The notes: a model not told the origin generated them from the letters alone. A stretch of 64,000 bases of DNA from Diphasiastrum complanatum (GCA_029204225.1 CM055107.1:10019472-10083471); one strand, 5' to 3'; positions 32,041 to 43,340 are shown, numbered from the stretch's first letter. Made by a program: numbers and translations.

Positions 32041-34950
32041 TATGATTTGTCTTCCATCCGTCAAGAAGGTGATTGCTATTGAAGATGTATTTGTAGTCAT
32101 CAACAAATAATGGATAATTATTATTTGATGTGTTAGTCTTCTCTTTGGTATTTGACTTATCCTTGCAAAAACGAATACAAAAAGCAGTAATGCTAAACTA
32201 GAATCTAAACAACACAAATTAAAGGTCATACAACATACAACTTATTATATAGAACAATATATATTTTTTCTTGAAAAAAGCCTTGACAAAAAAGTCCATG
32301 TGAAAGAAATCATGGTGATATTATTTTATTTAGTATTGAAAACCCTATACATTAAATGCTCCCTTTGCTTCTCAGCTATTTGTGTGACAACCAGACCCTA
32401 AAATTGGGTGTGTCCATAATGGCAAAAAATTCACATTGGAAGCTTCCATCCTTGAGTCCTTGCCAGTAGGCTTTCTCCCAAAGACCTCTCAATTGAGGCC
32501 AAATGTAAGTCTTATATGAGTATCAATCTTGCAAAGTGTTGAACATATCCAAAAATCTTGGAACTTCCAATGGTATAAATAAAATTATACTATTATTTTT
32601 AATTGCTCGATATAAGAAAAGCCCAAATCTTGCACAACTTTATCATACTAAAAGCATAAAGATAATTCTACATAACTAAACCACCAAGCTTGTATTTTGA
32701 GTCCTTGTATTTCTAAAATATGCACCCTTATAAATGTAGGACAATTGTATTTAGAAACTAGTTATTTAAAATAAGTGCATGCCAATTTTAAACTAAAAAC
32801 CAAGTAAGAATGAAAAACATTATGACCATATGGATGCCATTTCATATGAAAATATATTTCTTATTTCAAGATCAAGTGACATAATGATTCTTTGTCCAAA
32901 GTGGAAACTCTTTTTTTTTTTTATGCTATGCTATTCATGACATCACATAAATTTTGAGCGTCCATTTCGTGAACCTCAACGTGTAAACTTATATTAGTAG
33001 TATTTAAAAGATAATTTCATATCTACCTTGAATGTGTTAAAGGTGAATGATATACCCTATATAATATATTTTATGTTAGAGTCTCCATAAATGCCCCATT
33101 AACCATTGAAAGCAATCATATGGTTTTGGCAATCGCCTAAAATGTTAAACATGTATCATTGAAAACATGTTTGTCCCCCATAAAGCCATGCATATATATT
33201 GTCTATACTAAGAATTGACAAATGTTCATTCATAGTGCCAAGAAATTTCGATGAAAATTGTTGAAATGGACTAGTATTTGAATAGCATATTATAAATTTT
33301 TAGTCATTATTTAAATTTTTAAGTGCATTTTAATGCATAGTTTGAATGTCTAATGTAAACTAAAGTGGAGGAGACAATGAATATTATGATTTCTGCTCAA
33401 ATGCAAACAAATATTGAGTATCATTGAAGAACTTGCGAGTGTAATTATATAGCATCCCTCGATGACGGAAACAATGCATGCATGCTTAGTCATATAGCTC
33501 TCAAAACAAAATCTTGTAATCCTTGAAATGATGGTTTTGTAGAAAAGTAGATTAGATCTTACATTTTGTTAGGTTATTGTCAAGCTCAATATCTCAAGGT
33601 ATCATAAATAGTTTCTTGTTTTTTCTCTTATGTTTTCTTCTCCCTAGTGAGCTTTTTTTATCATTAATTCATGTATTATCATTAAACTATCTTGGTATGA
33701 ATGTAGATTTGTCACATCCCAATATACACAACATCATTTCACTCCAACTTATTGGAACCTCAATGTTTGTAACTTTTTTGGTTTCTTACAAATGTTTCCT
33801 AATGTCCTCTTTGGGAGCGGTACTCAAACAAAACTCAACACTCCTCTAGACCTTTCTTTTTAAGGGTGAAATAAACAAAGGAATCTTTGAAAATTCCAAG
33901 AAATGTCCTATTTAAATAACGTACAATCTAGTACGTAAGATTAGATGCCCAACCTTTTTCTCCTTTAAGAAAACAAAGATAAAATTTTATACCACCACAT
34001 CCTAAGTTACAAATGTTCTTCTCTTGTATTATTTTCATTCTGTCTTCCATTCATCTCCTTGTGTCATTCCATGAAACGAACAAATTTTTTACTATCTTTG
34101 CTCTACATTCCTAACTTGGAAACATATCTAAATGGCACTTTGGAACTTTGGAATTTAGAAATTGTAAATATAGTAAATGTTCTACTTGTCTATGTAAAGT
34201 TCGACCACTATGTAGTATATTTCTAGTACTTTTGTTGACAACTATATTATTGTTTATGGTAATATTATAGCCTCACATAACACCTGAAAGCATAGTCCAT
34301 GTTGGTAATTTGTCTCTCTAATGACTTGTCTCTTTATTTACTTGACACCTTATTTATTGATGTCTTAGGTACTCAAACGTACATACAAATAATGGAAAAA
34401 TCGAAAGTGATAACACATACAAGTTGATTATCTAATTTCATAAGGTCTCATATTAGATATGGCTTTGTAGCAAGTAGCAAAATACTTAAAGCAAGTTCAA
34501 GAATTCTAGCTTGATCACACCACATAACTTAAAAATAATAAAACTATCTTTAAATCTAACATTGTTTATCTAAACATAATGCTGAAAGTAACACCAATGT
34601 GGTTGTTTCTTGAGTTTTTCAAGAGAAAAGTAGAGAAAGGAACTAAGTTGCCATGCTAAGAACAAAGCTGTAGACCTTGTCAATATCATTGAACACATGG
34701 TTATTGATAAGAAGAATCTAATACTTTCAAATAATGGCTTGATCCATATGAGAAGAGAAATAATCTCATAATACATAATTAAAAAATCACAAATTGAAGA
34801 AGATAGATCTCACACTAATAAATACTCCTATACCCAAATTATGTATATTCAAGATTCTTAAATACTTGATGTAGGTTTTATCCAAATGAATTCATGACAA
34901 TAAAATAGGTGGATATGGTAAATAGGTCTACATGATGGAAATGCTAGTCA
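32041..34950. other. About 2.9 kb AT-rich, no recognised gene
   Basis: Only short frames without domains or codon signal are present. No LTR, terminal inverted repeat or RNA gene was seen. Confidence 0.5.
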
Positions 34951-34960
34951 AGGTTAATCT

Positions 34961-35800
34961 TTGCTGGAATTGTGGCATAAGATATTGGGACATTTCAACT
35001 TTAAGTGCATGGATGATGTAATCAATAAGTCTATTGCGAACGACTTACCTTCTGATTTTTTTAGAATAGGCAAGCTTTATCAAGCATGTGCATTATTGAA
35101 GTCACAAAAGCAATCTTTTCAAGATCTATATCAAGATCCAAAGGGCTTCTCAATTCGACCCACTCATATGTTCACTTTCATAGCAAGAAAAGTAATGGTG
35201 GTGCTAACATGTTTGTGACATTCATTCATGAGTATAGAAGGTATATGTGGGTACCATTTATCATGAGCAAGACACAAGTGAAGAGCACATTCCTCAAATT
35301 CAAATCCATGGTGGAAAACCAATTCAAAAAAAAGATCAAGATATTGAGATTTGATAATGGAGCTACATATATTTCTAGAGATCTTATTGCATTTTTTAAG
35401 TAGATGAGATTCTAAGGAAAAAAAATTTCCCAAGGTCACTTCAACAAGATGGCATGGCTTGTGAGTGTGCCAAAGCTCTTAGATTTGCATATATTGCTTT
35501 GACAATTTTGGGTGAAGCAATATGTTGTGCTAACTATATTTTAAATAGGTTACCAAGTGCTCCACTTGATGGTAAGTCACCTTATAATGTTCTTTACGGT
35601 AAAAAGTGTCATGCAAAAGATCTCAAATATGTGCATGCACATGCTAGGATTACGTTCCTTTTAGAAAATAGATCTAAGAAGGATCCTACATCAATGAAAG
35701 ACAAATTTTTGGATATAGTAAGAAGAGTAAAGCATATAGCGTGTATCTTTTTTCTCCTAAGAGAACTATTATTAGTTGAAATGCAATATTTGATGAGCTT
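34961..35800 (+). pseudogene. Copia integrase remnant (element A)
   Basis: Fragments in three frames give GAG-pre-integrase (LELWHKILGHFNFKCMDD), then integrase (NGGANMFVTFIHEYRRYMW, KIKILRFDNGATYISRDLI), then the segment after the catalytic Glu (CECAKALRFAYIALTILGEA, SPYNVLYGKKCHAKDLKYV). The first catalytic Asp region is blurred and the D of the second motif is in FDNG instead of SDNG. It ends at about 35,800, where it runs in frame into the gag of another copia element. Confidence 0.8.
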
Positions 35801-35819
35801 GTTGGTCATGTGTTTTTTA

Positions 35820-36335
35820 GCATGGGATGTGATAAAGGAGCAGTTCAAGATGTCAAATCCATCAAGGATTATGTTTCTGAAGTCAAAGTTGAATAGTGCC
35901 CAAATGAAACAAGGAGAGCACATTCAGACGTACATGACTATAATCAAGACAATGAGGGATGAACTGCATTGTATTGGTGAGCGCATACATGATGTTGAGC
36001 TGGTGCACAATGCATTGTGCGGCATTGCAGAACCTTATCAGATGTTTTGTGAGTGGAATAGCAACAAGAGAAAGATTGCCAACCTTTGACGAGCTCACAG
36101 GAATCTTGATGCAGGAGGAGCAACAACGAGAAATGGTGAAAGCTAGATGTCAAAATATTGACGATCAAGCACTTGCGACACGCCAAAAATAAGGCAAAGA
36201 CAAGGGCAAGAAGAAGTCTAAGCAGCAATTTGCCAAGACTCAGGAGGATGAGGGATCATCTAGCAAGACCAAGAAGAAGGGCAAATGCTTCCATTGCGGC
36301 AAAAAGGGCCATAAAAGAGTGAATGTCAGAAATTC
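35820..36335 (+). pseudogene. Copia element B gag
   Basis: Gag of a second copia element: DVIKEQFKMSNPSRIMFLKS, QMKQGEHIQTYMTIIKTMRD, and after a +1 frame change LPTFDELTGILMQEEQQREM, a Lys-rich linker and the zinc knuckle start CFHCGKKGHK at about 36,290. A frameshift cuts the knuckle, and the last Cys is out of frame. The N-terminal third is missing because the element joins integrase of element A at about 35,800-35,820. Confidence 0.82.
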
Positions 36336-36930
36336 TTGGTGGAATCAGGCAAGGGAAAACAAAGCAAGCAGGTAACCTTGTCGATGTTATCAGCATTGTC
36401 ATCTAATCAAGATGATCAAGCGTGGTACATTGACTTGGGAGCCACAAGACACATGACAAGTAACCAAGATTGGTTCAGCAGCTTGAGAGAGTTGGATAAT
36501 GGAACGTCTGTTTCACAAGCAATGGTGGTGTGTGCAAGATCAAGGAGATAGGCACCGTTTCCATCTAACTACCTGATGGCAAAAGTAGGATGATTAAGGA
36601 GGTACTTTATGTACTAGGTTTGAAAAAAAAATCTACTTTCTGTTGGTGTCATTAGTGATCAAAAATAAAAAGTAGAATTTGGCCATGATCGTTGCTTCAT
36701 GAAGGATGTGAACCAAAAGTTCAAAGTTATTGCGGATGGTATAAGAGAGCCCAACACTAAATTGTACAGGTTGAATGCTACAATCAAGGGGCAACATGGA
36801 CTTATCTCATCCATTCCCTCGCAAACTGAACTGTGGCATAAGAGGCTTGGTCAATTGAGCCTAGGAAGCCTTAGCTTGATGAGGAAATTGCAAATGGTAA
36901 AAGGATTGCCTATGATGAAGACCACTTAAA
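36336..36930 (+). pseudogene. Copia element B protease and GAG-pre-integrase
   Basis: Protease reads AWYIDLGATRHMTSNQDWF, so the active-site Asp-Ser-Gly is Asp-Leu-Gly, a change expected to abolish the aspartic protease. Frames then shift. 36,699-36,929 gives ELWHKRLGQLSLGSLSLM, the GAG-pre-integrase motif. Several stops occur between (36,549, 36,660, 36,927). Confidence 0.85.
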
Positions 36931-36934
36931 GACG

Positions 36935-38044
36935 ATGTGCGAGTCATGTGTCTGCGGGAAGCAACATCGGGAGAAGTTCAATAAAGGTGGTGTTGCAAGG
37001 GCAAAGAACATCCTGGATTTGATCCACACAGATCTATGCCGGCCTATGAGGACTATTATGTCCTTAGGTAAAGCCTTCTATTTCATGACCTTCATTGATG
37101 ATATGTCACGCAAGACGTGGATTTACTTCTTGAAGAAGAAATCGGATGCGTTTGCCACTTTCAAGAGCTTCAAAGCATTGGTTGAAAATCAAACAGGTAG
37201 AAAGATCAAAGTTCTAAGATCTGATAGTGGAGGTGAGTACAAGTCTACCGACTTCAATGATCTTTGTGATCAATGTGGGATCAAAAGACAATTTACGCAA
37301 GCTCATACTCCTGAACTCAATGGTGTAGCTGAGTGCAAGAATCGTACAATTGTGGAAAGTGCCAAATCTATGCTAGTTGAGATGAAGCTACCAAATGATT
37401 TTTGGTCAGAAGCATGTAGTACCGCAGTCTATCTTCAAAATAGAAGTCCTAGCATTGCCATACCAAAGATAGCACCTAAGGAGGCATTCACGAAGAAGAA
37501 ATCAAAGGTTAACCACTTGCAAATCTTTGGATGTAAGGACTTTGTACACATTCCTAAGGAAGAAAAACGTAAGCTTGATGTGAAAGCTATAAAGTGCATA
37601 TTCCTAAGATATGATGATCGTGTAAAGGGCTATAGATGTTTTGATCCAATGGAGAACAAAATACATGTCAGCCGTGATGTTATCTTTGATGAATCTAAGA
37701 TGTATGAAGATGAGAATTTTGAGAAGACGGACACATCCAGTGGAATAGATGGTATAGTGAGAATTCCTCGCGATGATGATCCATTTATTGACTTTCCTAG
37801 TGATGGACATGAGGATACACCTCATGATACTACTACTCAACCTCAAGAGATAGGTTGGAGAGGTAGAGGTGCAAAAAGGATTGAAGCTGCAGGTGATAAA
37901 CGCAAGGAGAAAGATGTACCGTTGGATACATTTTCACCAGGAAGCCGATCACCTGACATGAAGCTCCCTAAGCGGTTTGAAAGATTGATGGAGAGCTGCG
38001 ACATGGATGGCTTTCCAAGATCATCTAGCCAAGGAGAGCTATGA
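36935..38044 (+). pseudogene. Copia element B integrase (long open frame)
   Basis: An open frame of 369 codons contains the zinc-binding CESCVCGKQHREKF, then the integrase core with LDLIHTDLCRPM, TFIDDMSRKTWIYF, VLRSDSGGEY and NGVAECKNRTIVE (catalytic Asp, Asp and Glu retained), and the C-terminal region (KAIKCIFLRYDDRVKGYRCF, HVSRDVIFDES). It ends at a stop just before reverse transcriptase. Integrase is the best preserved part of element B. Confidence 0.88.
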
Positions 38045-38600
38045 AGATCAACAAGAGAGAAGACACAACCTGATAGGTATGAAGCAAATTATGCTCTCTT
38101 ATCTAGCATTATTCAAAGCAAAGGACCTTTAACTTATGTTGAAGCGAAATGGAACCACCAGTTGGCAAGAAACCCATTGGTTGTAAATGGGTATACAAGA
38201 CTAAGTACCATGCAGATGGAAGTATAGCAAAGCATAAAGCAAGATTGGTGATCAAAGGGTATGCACAAAGTAAAGGCATAGCCTATGAGGAGACCTTTGC
38301 ACTAGTATGTAAGTGGAATACTCTATGTGTACTTGTTGCGTTACCTTCACATTTGGGTTGGCCTTTGCATCAGATGGATGTAAAGTCTGCTTTTCTAAAT
38401 GGTGAGTTAGAAGAAGAGGTGTTCATGGATCCACCTGAAGGCTTTGTAGCAAAAGGACAGGAAATAAAGTATGTCGCTTGAAGAAAGCACTTTATGGTCT
38501 TAAACAGGCACCACGTGCATGGTACAACAGGATTGATGCCTACTTTTGTTCTAAGGAGATGGTGAGCCAGGTAAAAAGCTTTCTAAGCTTGACAAGTCAT
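38045..38600 (+). pseudogene. Copia element B reverse transcriptase, catalytic block deleted
   Basis: 38,149-38,481 encodes the first half of reverse transcriptase (GCKWVYKTKYHADGS, HKARLVIKGYAQSKG, HQMDVKSAFLNGELEEEV). After a frameshift, [20 protein letters not shown] follows to about 38,550. The next expected segment with the YVDD active site is absent, and sequence resumes near 38,590 at the start of the RNase H region. The element therefore lost its polymerase centre by deletion. Confidence 0.87.
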
Positions 38601-39262
38601 AGCCATTTAATGCTACATTGTATAGGTAGTTAATAGGGAGCTTGATTTACCTTACCATGACTAGACCATATATATGCTATGTTGTTGGTATTGTAAATCA
38701 GTTTATGGCAGCACCTACAAAAATGCATTGGAAGGCAGCCAAACGCATTTTGCGATATGTCAAAGGCACTTCAAATTATGGCTTGGCATATAGGAAGCAT
38801 GAGGGTTTACCTGAGTTATGTGGCTATGTGGATGTGGATTGGGGAGGTGACTATGATGATCATAGATCCACCATAGGGTATGTATTCCAGCTTTGTGGCA
38901 GTTGCTTTTCCTGGTCTAGTAAGAAGCAAAGTACAGTTGCTCTATCCACAACAAAAGCAGAGTATGAGGCAAGGTGTAGTGCAGCACAAGAAGCTATATG
39001 GTTGAGGCAAATCTTGGATGAAGTTGGCATGAAGTAGCAGTCATATTGACATTAAGCTGGCAAAGAATCTGGTGTTCCATGTGAGAACCAAACACATCGA
39101 GATTCAGTATCACTTTATACGTGAGAGGTTGTTGAGTCGTGAAATTCATGTTGTTCATTGTAGTACAGATGAACAACTAGCTGACATTTTCACAAAGTCA
39201 CTCATTAGAAAAAAGTTTGATAAGTTTAGATCAAAGCTTTTTGTACTTAAAGTTTGCTAACT
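38601..39262 (+). pseudogene. Copia element B RNase H
   Basis: 38,642-39,037 gives MTRPYICYVVGIVNQFM, LRYVKGTSNYGLAYRKH, VDVDWGGDYDDHRSTIGYVF and LSTTKAEYEARCSAAQEAIW. 39,072-39,260 continues with FHVRTKHIEIQYHFIRERL and EQLADIFTKSLIRKKFD. A frameshift near 39,040 separates the two. The tail lies about 45 bp before the polypurine tract, the standard copia ending. Confidence 0.9.
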
Positions 39263-39302
39263 TTGAAGCTATGTATATGGATGTATAAAAAATAGATTCT
39301 AC

Positions 39303-39600
39303 TTTTAGGGAGAGAGTTAGAATTAAAGTAGGACTACTATATTACTGTATTGTTGGTCCTATCAGTGGATAAGGACTAGTTGGCCTTGCCATGAGGTGAG
39401 TCGACGGGACATGCGTCCCGTCAACGACAACCTGGGTCATGCATGGGTTGCCATAATGAAGAACTATATGTATAGTGTATTTTAGTTTTGAGAAATATAG
39501 TTGCTACGTAAGCTTGGAGTGGAGAGTGCTTTCTATCTGTGTCAATGTGTAGCATAATTTGTGTTCCTGTTTGAAAAAATTCTAAGTCTTGTTGTGCAAA
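39303..39600 (+). mobile_element. Polypurine tract and 3' LTR of copia element B
   Basis: TTTTAGGGAGAGAG at 39,303-39,316 is the polypurine tract, followed by TTAGAATTAAAGTAGG, the usual copia LTR start with the initial TG changed or lost. A TATA-like TATATGTATAGTG lies near 39,465. The end of the LTR is not certain. No matching 5' LTR is in the window because the element's 5' end is missing. Confidence 0.65.
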
Positions 39601-40503
39601 TGACTTTTTGGGCTTGAATTCCTTGGATTTGGCCTTTTAGGCATTGTTATACATGGATTTGGCACTGTGTTGGTGGTCTGTTGCTTCGAGAAACAATCAA
39701 ACTTTGGCTGATGATTTTGGAGTTGGTTGAGCCTTAGTCTTTTCCTTCCCATTGTCTTGTGGTCTTGAAGACTACGTGCGCTGTTTGTTGTAGAAGGCTT
39801 GGTAGAATTTTTGTAATTTCTGTTTTGCGATTTGCTTGATGGATTCTACCAGCTCCGTCTTTTGTGATACTATAGTCGTTGAGTCTGAGGTGACTCTGTG
39901 CACTTTTTGGATTTGGGAGGATTGTCATGTAATCCACTTGTCTCAAAACCAGGGGGCAGTAATATTTTCTATTTTTAGTGCATCTTGAGTGGATTTGCCT
40001 GATAACATGGTACATGCTAGTCCTTGTAAGATAATGACATCTTAGCTCTTTGTAATTGCCTCAATGGGAAATCTAGACATGGGTGGTTGATGCCGCATTG
40101 TGAACATCAAGATAAAAAGACTATTGGATCACCTCAAAGTGGGCATTCTGATCGGCAATGTCTTCCACCACATCCAAAAGATCGTACCATGCACAGAATA
40201 CCATCCCCTCGGAGGTGATAAGCATAGACATGTAACAAATGTCCCTTCTCACTCTCCGCATAGTAGAGTGGTAAGCTATTATGGTCTTCGGCTAAGTTCA
40301 GGGACGTGCCTAACAATATTACCAAGACTTCCACCTTTTTTGGTTGAGGACTATCCTGATTTGCTTGGGACGCAACTCCTAACAGTTGAATAATTCTCTT
40401 GTTGGCTCTTCATCAAGTTTGAGCTTTCTTAAATCTGACCTCCAACCTTATGATTTGCATTATGCCCTTGATTTTTTAACCGAGGGTTCTTCTATGGAAA
40501 ATC
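39601..40503. other. Unassigned stretch with weak coding remnants on the minus strand
   Basis: A minus frame at 39,734-40,015 and an overlapping frame with helical, Lys/Gln-rich content (LVESIKQIAKQKLQKFYQAF) suggest a decayed gene. No family was recognised. Confidence 0.3.
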
Positions 40504-40660
40504 TGCAAAATTGGACCAAAAATGGATCCTAAAATTATCCACAAGAGTGATTGGATGTAGGATACAATTGATCTATCAATCTACACAAGATTTAGATAAA
40601 TTTAGATGAGAAAATCTAACGGGAACAATCATAAATGAAAGGGAATTGTACTTACTGGTT

Positions 40661-41198
40661 TCACATGTGTAAAGACCTGTCAGAGTACGGACTCCAGCCT
40701 GAAATCAAAGTACCTATCAAGAAAAATCAAGACAGATGATGAAATTGACAAGAATTGCCTCCAAAACCAAGATTGGTGTTGCTTGTTTATTATGGCTAAA
40801 TGTGGCTCTATTTATACAAAAAGTGGGAGCTAGTGGTACTGATCATCCCTCTAATCTCACATGTGTGAGGGTGCTTTGTCATGTGATGATTTATCATGCA
40901 AAATTGACTATTTTGAGCACTTTTGGTCCATTTTTCTTCTATGTAGAGAACTAGGAAAAACTCTTCTAGAAGTGAAAATTTGACTTCTCAGCCTATTCCA
41001 CACGTGTGAGCAGACCTCTACACATGGGTTTTGACACCTAATCTCATGATGTGGCTTCATGCAATCTCTAGATATGTGGCATATGACTAAAAAACATGAT
41101 TTTGGCGAACATGATTTAAACTATATGTACAAGCTATATGATTGTGCTACATGAAAAGTACATCTATTTCACACGTGGGAACAGGCTCCACACATGTG
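40661..41198. promoter_or_regulatory. Cluster of five CACRTG palindromes in LTR
   Basis: TCACATGTGT (40,661), CTCACATGTGTGAG (40,856-40,869, a 14-bp near-palindrome), CCACACGTGTG (40,998-41,008), TCACACGTGG (41,169) and CCACACATGTGA (41,188) surround the TATA box at 40,808. These are G-box/E-box type sites for bZIP or bHLH factors. Density and position suggest the LTR enhancer; binding is inferred. Confidence 0.5.
40808..40816 (-). promoter_or_regulatory. LTR TATA box
   Basis: Plus CTATTTATA reads TATAAATAG on the minus strand, about 440 bp inside the LTR start. Confidence 0.6.
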
Positions 41199-41257
41199 AA
41201 ATCATCTTGCATCCATAGATTTGGCCTTGACCAAGCATAATTTTTGCATTTTTCACA

Positions 41258-41270
41258 CTCCTCAAAAATC
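41258..41270 (-). other. Polypurine tract
   Basis: Minus-strand GATTTTTGAGGAG directly precedes the LTR start TGTGAA, matching the usual copia arrangement of a GA-rich tract then TG. Confidence 0.65.
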
Positions 41271-41447
41271 TAGCTTGATAAAAACATGATGATCTTGAAC
41301 TTGACTCCATGGGCTGAATTGGTCTTTGCTGGTTCAAAAGGCATGAAGATCAGCCAATGAGCTTGATGCTGATCCGCAATCACCATATCCATGATAGTGC
41401 TTCTTTGATGTTGACATCTTTGATGAACTTGAGAGCTTTGCACCATC

Positions 41448-42407
41448 CTAGCACCACCAAAATTGATTCCTTCCAAATTTCATGTAGTTGCTTGACCTTG
41501 AGGCTTGTTCCTTCTTTATGTGCATGCTCCTCCATGATGAAATAAAGATTTCTTCTTGACTAAGATCTAACATCATGTTACCATGATCTAGAGAATTAGA
41601 CTCATCCAGATTGGCAAGACTATGCATGCTATAATAACAAAGTCTTTGCATCATATCTTCATGCTTGTTTACCATGCTAATCTCAGATCCAATGAGGCTA
41701 AATACTTCATTATGGAGATAAGTGTCTTTAGAAGATGATTCACTTACACTCATAAAGAGTTTACAATTTGCCTCAATACAAATTTTCAAACTATGAGTGA
41801 ACAGATCACTTTTGCTCATGCATGACTCAAGAGCATACATTTGATGAAATAACCAATTGCTTTCTAATTGATTTAAAATCAATTTCAAACTTTTAAGAAC
41901 ATCATTTATGTTCTCAAGAGAGACTTCATACTCAACTAGTATGGCTTTACTCCAATTTTGAGATGCAATGATCTCACTAAAGCAAATTGATTCATCAAAT
42001 GACATAAGAGAAATAGGTATGAGATGTACACCACATGAGATATGCTCCTCTTTCCCTTGAAGTGTGAGCCACATGGGCTCAGCCATGTTTCTTGAGTTTT
42101 GTTTTGGAATCACAACTTGAGAAGGTCTCTCCTCCTGAATCCTTGGCACGCTTGAACCTTGAGAAGGAATCTCCTCCTCAATCCTTGGCACACTTGAACC
42201 TTGAGATGATTCTTTAAGATCCTCTTCATGGTGCTCCTTCTTGATGGAAATCCGAGACCTCCATGTCTCATAATGATCATAACAACCATGCCCATACAAT
42301 ATGCATTTCCTATGATTATCAAGATTACTTATGCTAGAAACATAAGTCCAAAAATCACCACAACTTGGCATGATTTTTCTAATATTGAAATCAAAAGGTA
42401 TTTCCAT
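41448..42407 (-). CDS. Intact 319-codon ORF of unknown function next to copia 3' LTR
   Basis: An uninterrupted ATG-to-stop frame lies about 180 bp inside the polypurine tract of the minus copia LTR at 40,504-41,257, the place where some plant copia elements (Sirevirus group) carry an extra, envelope-like ORF. The protein starts MEIPFDFNIRKIMPSCGDFW. It has a 14-residue tandem repeat (SQGSSVPRIEEEIP, then SQGSSVPRIQEERP) near residues 68-95, then a long helix-prone half rich in Leu, Ser and Glu, and ends SNYMKFGRNQFWWC. No membrane segment, zinc motif or pol motif is seen. Open sequence extends about 16 codons before the ATG in the same frame, and a neighbouring frame upstream (42,787-42,422) may be its shifted N-terminus. 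It may be an element-encoded extra protein or a captured host fragment. Confidence 0.5.
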   Translation of the reverse strand: MEIPFDFNIRKIMPSCGDFWTYVSSISNLDNHRKCILYGHGCYDHYETWRSRISIKKEHHEEDLKESSQGSSVPRIEEEIPSQGSSVPRIQEERPSQVVIPKQNSRNMAEPMWLTLQGKEEHISCGVHLIPISLMSFDESICFSEIIASQNWSKAILVEYEVSLENINDVLKSLKLILNQLESNWLFHQMYALESCMSKSDLFTHSLKICIEANCKLFMSVSESSSKDTYLHNEVFSLIGSEISMVNKHEDMMQRLCYYSMHSLANLDESNSLDHGNMMLDLSQEEIFISSWRSMHIKKEQASRSSNYMKFGRNQFWWC

Positions 42408-42421
42408 CTCAATAAGGCTAA

Positions 42422-42640
42422 CTACTTGCTTATGGATTTGATAGCATAAATGAAACTATTTTCATTTTGTGATTGCTCCTTATTCTTGATTGATTTCTCT
42501 TGGATAATAACAATAAGTTTGAACTCATCCAAAGGTCCAAGCAAACTACTCTCCAAGGACATGAAAGAAATCCAAGTTACTTTCATGAAAGTGACATTGC
42601 CTCTTGACTCTACTGTGAAGCCATGTCTTCCTCTCTTGTC
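42422..42640 (-). pseudogene. Possible frameshifted N-terminal extension of the 319-codon ORF
   Basis: The minus frame ending at 42,422 (FMSLESSLLGPLDEFKLIVI, QNENSFIYAIKSISK) runs in another frame directly into the ORF at 42,407, where the alternative frame reads CYQIHKQVVSLIEMEIPF. The two could have been one frame broken by an indel near 42,440. No family recognised. Confidence 0.3.
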
Positions 42641-43230
42641 CGATTGGCTAGCGTTGTTGTTTCTGGTTCCTCTGGTGTCCCATTTGATGATGCAACAATA
42701 GAATAGGGATGATCCACCATCTCCATCAAGATATTTGTTTCCATAAGGGAGACATACAAATGAAGTATAGGATGCCAAATTTGCCATGCCAGGTCTGATC
42801 TCATTGAGCAGTCGGCATAGTAGTTCACCATTATAGTTTTCGTAGGTAGAGGTGGATTACAACTCTTCACCATGTTGTAAATTCTATAGGTGTAATGTTG
42901 AATTGTTTCATCAGGGAACATCTTTACTTGAGACAACATTGCAAGTAGAGTCGCCATATCTAGACAATAGAATGTAGTAGAGATAGCTGGGTATTGGATT
43001 GCTTCAGTGCCAATACAACGGTGGTAATCCATTTTTTTTTCTAAAAAAGGAAAGAAAGAGTAAATAATAAATTGATCAGTATGGATGAACAAAAAGTGGA
43101 GTGATAGATGGATGTAACAGATGGATATAACATATGAACAAGATGAAGGTTATACGGAATGGAGATGGTATTAAAAAGTGACATTGTGGTAGCACAGATG
43201 GTGACTGATGTGAGTGAATGGTTGGCAAGC
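42641..43230 (-). pseudogene. Retrotransposon gag-like domain, copy 2
   Basis: The minus frame reads ATLLAMLSQVKMFPDETIQH, YTYRIYNMVKSC and VNYYADCSMRSDLAWQI, the homologue of the copy at 30,045-30,503. After it comes a diverged Glu/Thr-rich stretch (GTPEEPETTTLANRTREE). Homology continues beyond the coding part to about 43,230 (AAAGAAAGAGTAAATAATAAATTGATCAGTATGGATGAA; ATGGAGATGG; TGACTGATGTG). Confidence 0.7.
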
Positions 43231-43340
43231 AACGATGGTGCGGGGCGGGTGGGGTCCGGGGCCTTAACGTTGAGGCCCCAGCATAGGAGTCTTGGGCTTC
43301 CCCGGTGACGCCCCAGCATAGGGGTCTGGGGGACTATGCT
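43231..43340. repeat. GC-rich stretch with repeated GCCCCAGCATAGG
   Basis: GGCCCCAGCATAGGAGTCTTGGG and CGCCCCAGCATAGGGGTCTGGGG lie about 45 bp apart in a locally GC-rich island. No gene. Confidence 0.5.

Larger units (their letters stand above)
40504..41257 (-). mobile_element. 3' LTR of minus copia element, 754 bp, G-box family
   Basis: On the minus strand it starts TGTGAAAAATGC right after a polypurine tract and ends ...TTTTGCA at 40,504. The end region matches the LTRs at 8,338 and 6,902 (GGACCAAAAATGGATCC, ATCCACAAGAGTGATTGG). A TATA box (TATAAATAG) lies at 40,808-40,816. No primer site lies beyond 40,504, so this is a 3' LTR whose internal region is above 41,257. Confidence 0.78.
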
